NCBI GenBank assembly: GCA_036937835.1
Contig: CM072861.1
Coordinates: 21,194,001-21,258,000, forward strand
DNA: 64,000 bases
Source of the DNA: Pampus argenteus
Taxonomy: Eukaryota > Chordata > Actinopteri > Scombriformes > Stromateidae
Reading direction: 5' to 3'
Part shown: piece by piece, positions 58,356 to 64,000 of the stretch
How positions within the stretch are numbered: position 1 is the stretch's first letter
How the letters are laid out: every line of letters begins with the position of its first letter
The notes under the pieces: generated by a model
What the model was told of the DNA's origin: nothing
The model's database searches: none
The model's input: the letters and a program-made list of their open reading frames with translations, nothing else
Made by a program: the position numbers and the translations under genes

Positions 58356-61300
58356 TCAGAGTCCCACAGGGTACAGCAGACAACTCTCGCTGTGTGCTTC
58401 AGAGCTCGAGTCTGTGCCATCAATGAGCAGCAGCGGTGTGTGTGTGTGATGGGTAATCATCTCCTTCACCCCAGGAAATCTCTACAGTAAGAAGATGACA
58501 GGGACCAAATGACTCAGCTCAGCACAAGTCAGCATCAAACACTCCCTGAGGCGAGCTCCAAGATGTGAACTTTACACACTATCTTTTTCCTCTCATTTTA
58601 ACATTGCAGATAAATGGTATCATCATTTTCAGTTTACCTCTGTGTTCCTGTGGCCAGTGCCGAGAGAGTAGGAGTTGCCTTGGTTACGGATCTTAATGTT
58701 GTAAATCTTGCCCTTTATTAGCACCATCAGGGTGTAGGGATGCCCACCAGATCCTTTTGAGCTGTCTCTCACCATAAATGCCCCATCCTTAAAGACATCC
58801 ATACACCACACACACACACACACACCATATTAACATAATATTGCAACATCCTGTGTGTTTGTACAGTATCTATGTTTGTTATTCTGCCCCAGAGTTGGGA
58901 TGGTCAGAGACGTACCTTGTTCACCTGTTTGAGAACAGTTTCAGCTTGATATCTGGTCATCTTTCCTCCATACCAGCTGGGATCCAAACCCTGAATGCAC
59001 CATAATAAAACAGTTATAATAATACCTAAACAAACAAATTTTCTCTATTAAGTTTGGGTAAATAGATGTAGTAATATATGAAAGTTAAAGTTCTCATAGC
59101 AGACACAAAGGTCCCTATTGTTGTATAGTGTTCTTTGTTACAACATCGCCATCTGCTGTTTCCTTTTTGAAAGTGCTCAAGGTGCATAATTACACAGAAA
59201 AGCTCAGCTTTAACATCATGTGTGTTCTCCAGCTTGCACAGACTAAGGAAAATTGTGGCTTGATTTTGGTTACACTTTTCAATCTCACCTTTCTTGGTCC
59301 TGGTTTTGAATCGGTAACTTTAGCAGATTGTGTTCGTACGGGAGGAGCTGGCGTGAGTGAAGCCGCTCTGTGAAGGGAGATATGAAATAGAACAGGATGA
59401 GAAAAACGTAAATAATTGTGTCATCCAGAGTGAAGAGCTTGATAAACTCATCTATAGTTAAAGGTGGCCTACTTGTTGGGAGGATCTGTAGACTTCTGTA
59501 GACGGAGCTTGCATGCTTGTTTGAATGTGCCAAGAGCCTTGATAGCGTCGCCCCCTTGTGTACGTGATTGGTAGTTTGAAATAAAATAATATAAATATAA
59601 TATTGTGATAAGCTGTAACAACAATTACAGCCAGCACAAACACTAAATAAAAAGCAGCTCATACTTTTGTCTTTCTGGGGTGGGACAGGTGGAACAGGCT
59701 TGTTCGGCTTGATACACACATTGGGTGGGTCAGCTGGTGTTCAGGAAGAGAAAATATTTTTTTGGATAAGGATGTTTAATCAGTGTCTGACACATTATAT
59801 TTCTGCCAACAATAATCAGCATCATCATCATTTGCGTTCTGTTACCTCTGAAGTGACAGTCCTGAGCTGTAGACGGTCTCCGGTGTTGAGGTGGCTCCAA
59901 TTTGTGTGGAAGGGAAGGCGGCTTAAAGTTACCTTCAAACATGGTTTCTGTGCAGTATGGAATTTGATTTTAGTAATTTCCAGGATACGTATAAGGAAGA
60001 ATGGAAAAATATTTATGCTTACAGACTATTAACCCTATATTCTGTTTTCTAAAATATAAAATTCTCAAAATGAATAGTGTTTTTCATGGCGTTTGGACCA
60101 CTGTCTCTACGCCAGCTCTGCCCCAAGTGCCCTTATAAATCCAGACATCCACGAATATCTTTGAATTACCGTACATACTAGCATCACAAATAAGCTTGTC
60201 TGGACATTTATGAATTATGCAGTGATGTAGTTATCAGAAAAGCTTAAAGAAACGATGCCTTTACGGCTGCTTTTCATGGACTCTGTGAATAAAATTAAAT
60301 TATTTGTTATTATTAATTAAATTATTATTATTATTATTTTCAATTCATTTTTGTTTCTTGTTTATAAAAGAAACTAAAAGATATTATTAAAAATAATATA
60401 ATATTATTTAGTCAATATGTTAAAAGAATGTAATACGAGTCGTTCTCTTTGGGCAGAAATGTTTGACAGTGGAACGTCGTCCAACCTCCCGAGTTGGAGT
60501 GTGTGTACCTGAATGTCCCTTCTGTTTACTGTAGGGGTTGAACAGAAACGGAATAATATTGCACTGTTTTAGCACTGCAGCTTGAATAAAATACTGGGCT
60601 TTGAACATACATAGTCAGAATGTAACTTACATGTTAACAATTGGATTTTAAAACCATTTATTTACATAATAAATGTATAATATATAGTATGAAAAAATCT
60701 AATGAAATGTCTAGAAATTTGAGTCTGGAGAAGTATATTATTTTGAAATGAACCGTCTTCGTAGTCGTCACTGTCTTGTTCCTCAGCTGTTTGTGGCCCA
60801 CTCAGAGCACTGACGTAGTTTCGTTCTGCTTCCTTGTCCTGAACCTCATAGTCCTGATCCTCATAGTCGTGATCGCTGTCGTCGTCCTGACAACAGCCCA
60901 ACACAGAATGCAAAACACATCGATTTCTATGTAATATGCTGCATATTAGATAACATTGTAATTTTATTTTTTTTTTAACATTTACTACCTTGAGATTTAT
61001 GCTAATAAAAGTGGCCAAACCTAAAATATTAATAATAATAATTTTTTACTTACAAACTCATCTGACTCCCAACACTTTTCCTCCTGTGCAACGACTGTTT
61101 AGGAAAATAAACAGTAAAATGGCTTAATAGCGTCGAGTAAAGATGCCTCTTTAATATTACTGACATAGTGCTACCAAAGTGTTCTTTACCTTGTGCTGGA
61201 TTATTTTGAACTTTTGATCTACACACAAAGTAAATATAAAAATTATGCATTGTTGTTTAGTTACAATAATACATTAAATAGTAGAAGCTACAAAATAAAG

Positions 61301-62074
61301 TCTGTTTGCTTACCTATTACCGAAACCCCTCTTCTGCTCACCCATACTGACATCTATTTGGAACTTGGTGAGTAATCTGCAAATACAAGTCCAAAACATT
61401 ACCAAGATATTAATATAGTGCAACTTTTAATTGTGGCAACAATTATCACTCACTGCTGCAGCCTAATGAAAATGATATCCTCTCATTGTATATGTTACCA
61501 CATATATATATATAGTCATAAAGAACCTCTTTGGGTATTATCTGATGGATCGTTTTTTATATTTTGGTTGTGAATCTATTTGGGAAAAAACAAACAAAAA
61601 AAAAACGACTTACTGGACATAAAAGCCAGGGAACACTTGGAGGTCACACACGGTCATTTGCTGGATGATGTAGAATCGCACATACAGTAATGAAACAAAA
61701 TATAAAAATCAATTACTGAGTATTTCATAATAGTAAAAGACTTGTTGAAGTTTACACATGCTTACCATAAACTGTGCTCCGCTTATGTTTTCTCGCATCA
61801 CCACTTTGTCACAGCCTGGTAACTTAAGCTGAGTAGATATAATAAGATGTGACACACTTACAGAAGGGAAATTAACTTTTACTGCAAGTTATTACATAAC
61901 TTACTAGATGTAGTATTAACAAACAGGTAAAGTACATGGCTATTACAGAAGATATTAATAAGTTTTACAGTGTGAAGTTGTTCTGTTACTACTCACCCTC
62001 TTCATGTAGTCAGCTAGAGTTCTGGGATCCCATCCCATCACCTCCTCTTTAGAAGGAACATTATTTAAATCCAT
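58356..62074 (-). CDS. lcp2: Lymphocyte cytosolic protein 2 / SLP-76, compact form (14 exons)
   Basis: Cytosolic adaptor of T-cell, platelet and myeloid receptor signalling. Exons in transcript order: 62074-61997, 61828-61766, 61660-61614, 61376-61314, 61218-61190, 61094-61054, 60886-60754, 59947-59846, 59733-59665, 59485-59473, 59367-59289, 58990-58916, 58787-58638, 58481-58356. All phases agree, giving 355 aa; human is about 533 aa. Order: N-terminal SAM domain (MDLNNVPSKEEVMGWDP, LADYMKRLKLPGCDK), acidic Tyr-rich stretch (HDYEDQDYEVQDKE, DDYED), Pro-rich linker (KPNKPVPPVPPQKDK, TPAPPVRT), and a C-terminal SH2 domain (DPSWYGGKMTRYQAET, phosphotyrosine Arg in GAFMVRDSSK, end TPLLLIDG). The 13-nt exon is required by phase but is the least certain; the donor after 60754 is weak. 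The shortfall against human is all in the linker. Missed exons or an lcp2b-type paralogue would also explain it. Confidence 0.88.
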
Positions 62075-64000
62075 GCTTTCCTCTTGTAAATATCACACCT
62101 AGTGAAAACGGCACGGTTCGCACTTGACTTTTTGTTTGGCAGTGGAGAAATGTGAAGATTTCAGAAAGACCTCACAGTGCTATAAATAGGCATGCTTAAA
62201 CAAGCCCTCCTGTGTGTGTCAGTTTCTTCATTGTGTAAAAGGCTTAGATAGAAAGCCTTTGTGGTCGTAAAGATATGATGTTAAGAGAGCGCTCACACTG
62301 TAGAGTATGTCCGTCTCTAAATATAGAACCTGCTGATTTCCTTTCACACACATACACACAACATTTAGCTATTTGTATACATTCATTACCATCAGAACCT
62401 GTTTTAACTTGTGTGTCTAATTTGTGACGTATAGATCTCTTTTAGATCTGTTTTAGCCTAAATGTGGATACACGCTTCTAAATTGTTTTTATTTATAGAC
62501 ATGTTAAAGTTGCTGCTATTTGTTCAGACCTCACACATGCTTTTTTTTAATTTAAATTTATAACATGGCTTGCAAACTGATGTTGAGGACTTTGTCAGAT
62601 CTTGTATCCCAGCCGCAGTCTGTCCTATGTCAGGCCTCTTGGTATCTCACACCCAGGTGAGAGAGGAGGGCAGCGGGGAGAAAGGATGATCAATCACACT
62701 CAGATCCCCCTTTAGCCCCCAGGCCTGTCTCTGAATACATGAGTCCTCCTGGGGGGTCCTCGTGGGAGATCACCCCCTTCACTGTTTTCCTCTGCTGTCC
62801 TGATTGGGGAAACATACCCCTCGTGAAAGACATGATACTGCCACTGTAGAGCCACTAAATACAGTATAATTATATCACAAGCAATGCAGCAATTTTTGTG
62901 AATCGTTGTAAAATAATATTCAGAAAATTAGGTTGTTTTTAAAAATACCAATTTCATTCCAAAAGACAACTTCTCATCGACGAAGCAGAAGTGAGCGTCA
63001 GGTTAGACTATGTTCCAGATGGGACCAATATGGAACCAATAATGTAACCAGTGGAGAGCAGAGATAAGGGGTGGATCGGTGAGGGCCTCCAGTGGGGCGA
63101 AACCTTCATTAACACACAGCAGGACAGCATGGGAAATACAGGACGTCCTCAGAAGCAAACAGACAAATGGGAAGAGCAGGAGGGAGTGTTTGGGTCTGTG
63201 AGAGTGTTCTTCCTACTGTCCAAGTTTCTTTTTAATCAGGGTGTAGTTGTATAGTTTCATAGTTTTTCTTTCTTTTCTATCAGTGCCAGAAACCTCATTT
63301 TGTTTATTTTCTACACACTTATATTCTCTTGAACGAGAAAGTGTGTCCAAACATTCATATAAAGTGTTAAGTTTGTCTTTAATCTGTGTTGGATCAAATT
63401 GTGGACTCGATAATGTAAGCACAGTTCTTCGAGAACACAAGTCAATCTAATATACTTATGATCCATACTGTTCTTATCTTGCTCTTTACCTGCTTCTTTG
63501 TAATGACAGTAAAACAGCCTTGTGACCTGCCTTCTTGTCAGACTCCCACCCCCCCTATCTCCCCCAGGCATGGACCCCCTGATGAAGGTAATATCCATGC
63601 CATCACTCATTTAACTGAGACAGTGGCAGATTTATGACACATCCAGCTGGGAGGAAGATTTCTGGAGTTACAGGGGGTAGAGGAAAGAATGGCTCCTTAG
63701 ACACAGATAGGCCGGTGGGCGGGGATTGGGGCTTCTCTTAGACCTAATTACTTGCAAATTATAAGATTAGAAATTAACTTTGCTTTCAAGGTGGAATGTG
63801 AGTCACGCTTATTTATAACTATCTCTTCACCGGCTGTAATAACTGCGCCCCTATTTTGAGAAAATTGAAAAGGACTAACTTGGAAGTTTTTGGTTAAATT
63901 TTTATGTAGCTCTGTGTCAACACGTTTCCTCCATATGCTTTGATGTATTGTGAAACATTTGCATTGCCTGTGGGATGTGGAGAAGAAAGGCAGTGGTGTC
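62075..64000. other. lcp2: Region upstream of lcp2, no gene seen
   Basis: Presumed lcp2 promoter and flank. A TATAAATA at 62181-62188 is on the + strand, so it is not a usable TATA box for lcp2. The open frames at 63.0-63.6 kb show no domain or splice logic. Confidence 0.6.

Noticed and set aside
58356..58481. Apparent frameshift in the last lcp2 exon at the CA run
   Set aside because: A first reading with one CA unit too few gave a premature stop. Recounting 13 nt puts PLLLIDG in frame with 41 codons plus stop.
60509..60528. 20-nt candidate lcp2 exon with good flanking AG/GT
   Set aside because: Including it puts the next exon (59947-59846) in the wrong phase. Joining 60754 directly to 59947 keeps the Pro-rich frame.
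63213..63610. Open frames near the right edge
   Set aside because: No recognised motif, atypical composition and no exon boundaries; treated as chance.

Overview
This is a vertebrate nuclear window, almost certainly from a ray-finned (teleost, probably percomorph) fish. The genes are split by GT-AG introns, the protein families are vertebrate-specific, and introns and spacers carry CA/GT microsatellites, a decayed Tc1/mariner element and a foldback MITE family of a type I associate with percomorph fish. There are no operons, CRISPR arrays, or tRNA or rRNA genes. Exons were assembled by hand from splice signals, reading phase and remembered family sequences; no alignment was run.

Layout. (1) 1-11.6 kb, + strand: the 3' part of ablim3 (actin-binding LIM protein), from the last LIM domain to the C-terminal villin headpiece; its 5' end lies outside the window. 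(2) 11.6-22.1 kb: spacer with repeats and one perfect DR1 nuclear-receptor-type motif. (3) 22.3-33.4 kb, + strand: complete afap1l1, a two-PH-domain actin/Src adaptor of about 766 aa. (4) 33.7-38.1 kb, - strand: complete gabrp (GABA-A receptor pi subunit, 444 aa), tail to tail with afap1l1. (5) 38.1-52.9 kb: a 15-kb gene desert containing an internally deleted Tc1-like element. (6) 52.9-54.9 kb, - strand: a two-exon FOXI forkhead gene (393 aa; human FOXI1 position, teleost foxi3 type). (7) 56.2-56.9 kb, + strand: syce3 (synaptonemal complex, 95 aa), divergent from the FOXI gene. (8) 57.0-58.3 kb, + strand: a 72-aa microprotein gene resembling human C5orf58. (9) 58.0-62.1 kb, - strand: lcp2 (SLP-76) in a compact 355-aa form, with its predicted 3' end antisense to the microprotein gene. 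(10) 62.1-64 kb: no gene seen.

Context. ablim3-afap1l1 matches human 5q32 and is one of the ABLIM/AFAP paralogue pairs. gabrp, FOXI and lcp2 match human 5q35.1. Here the two blocks are fused, with the join between afap1l1 and gabrp, and syce3 (human 22q13) sits between FOXI and lcp2. The genes act in separate processes: actin scaffolding, an epithelial chloride channel, ionocyte specification, meiotic synapsis and leukocyte signalling.

The most notable signals concern splicing. One ablim3 exon is squeezed between a 26-copy pyrimidine pentamer and a CA repeat, which forces a branch point more than 130 nt away. ablim3 also has an 8/11-nt microexon with a tandem acceptor and two in-phase cassette exons. 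afap1l1 has a probable GC-AG intron. The conserved microprotein/lcp2 antisense pair is the best candidate for under-described biology.
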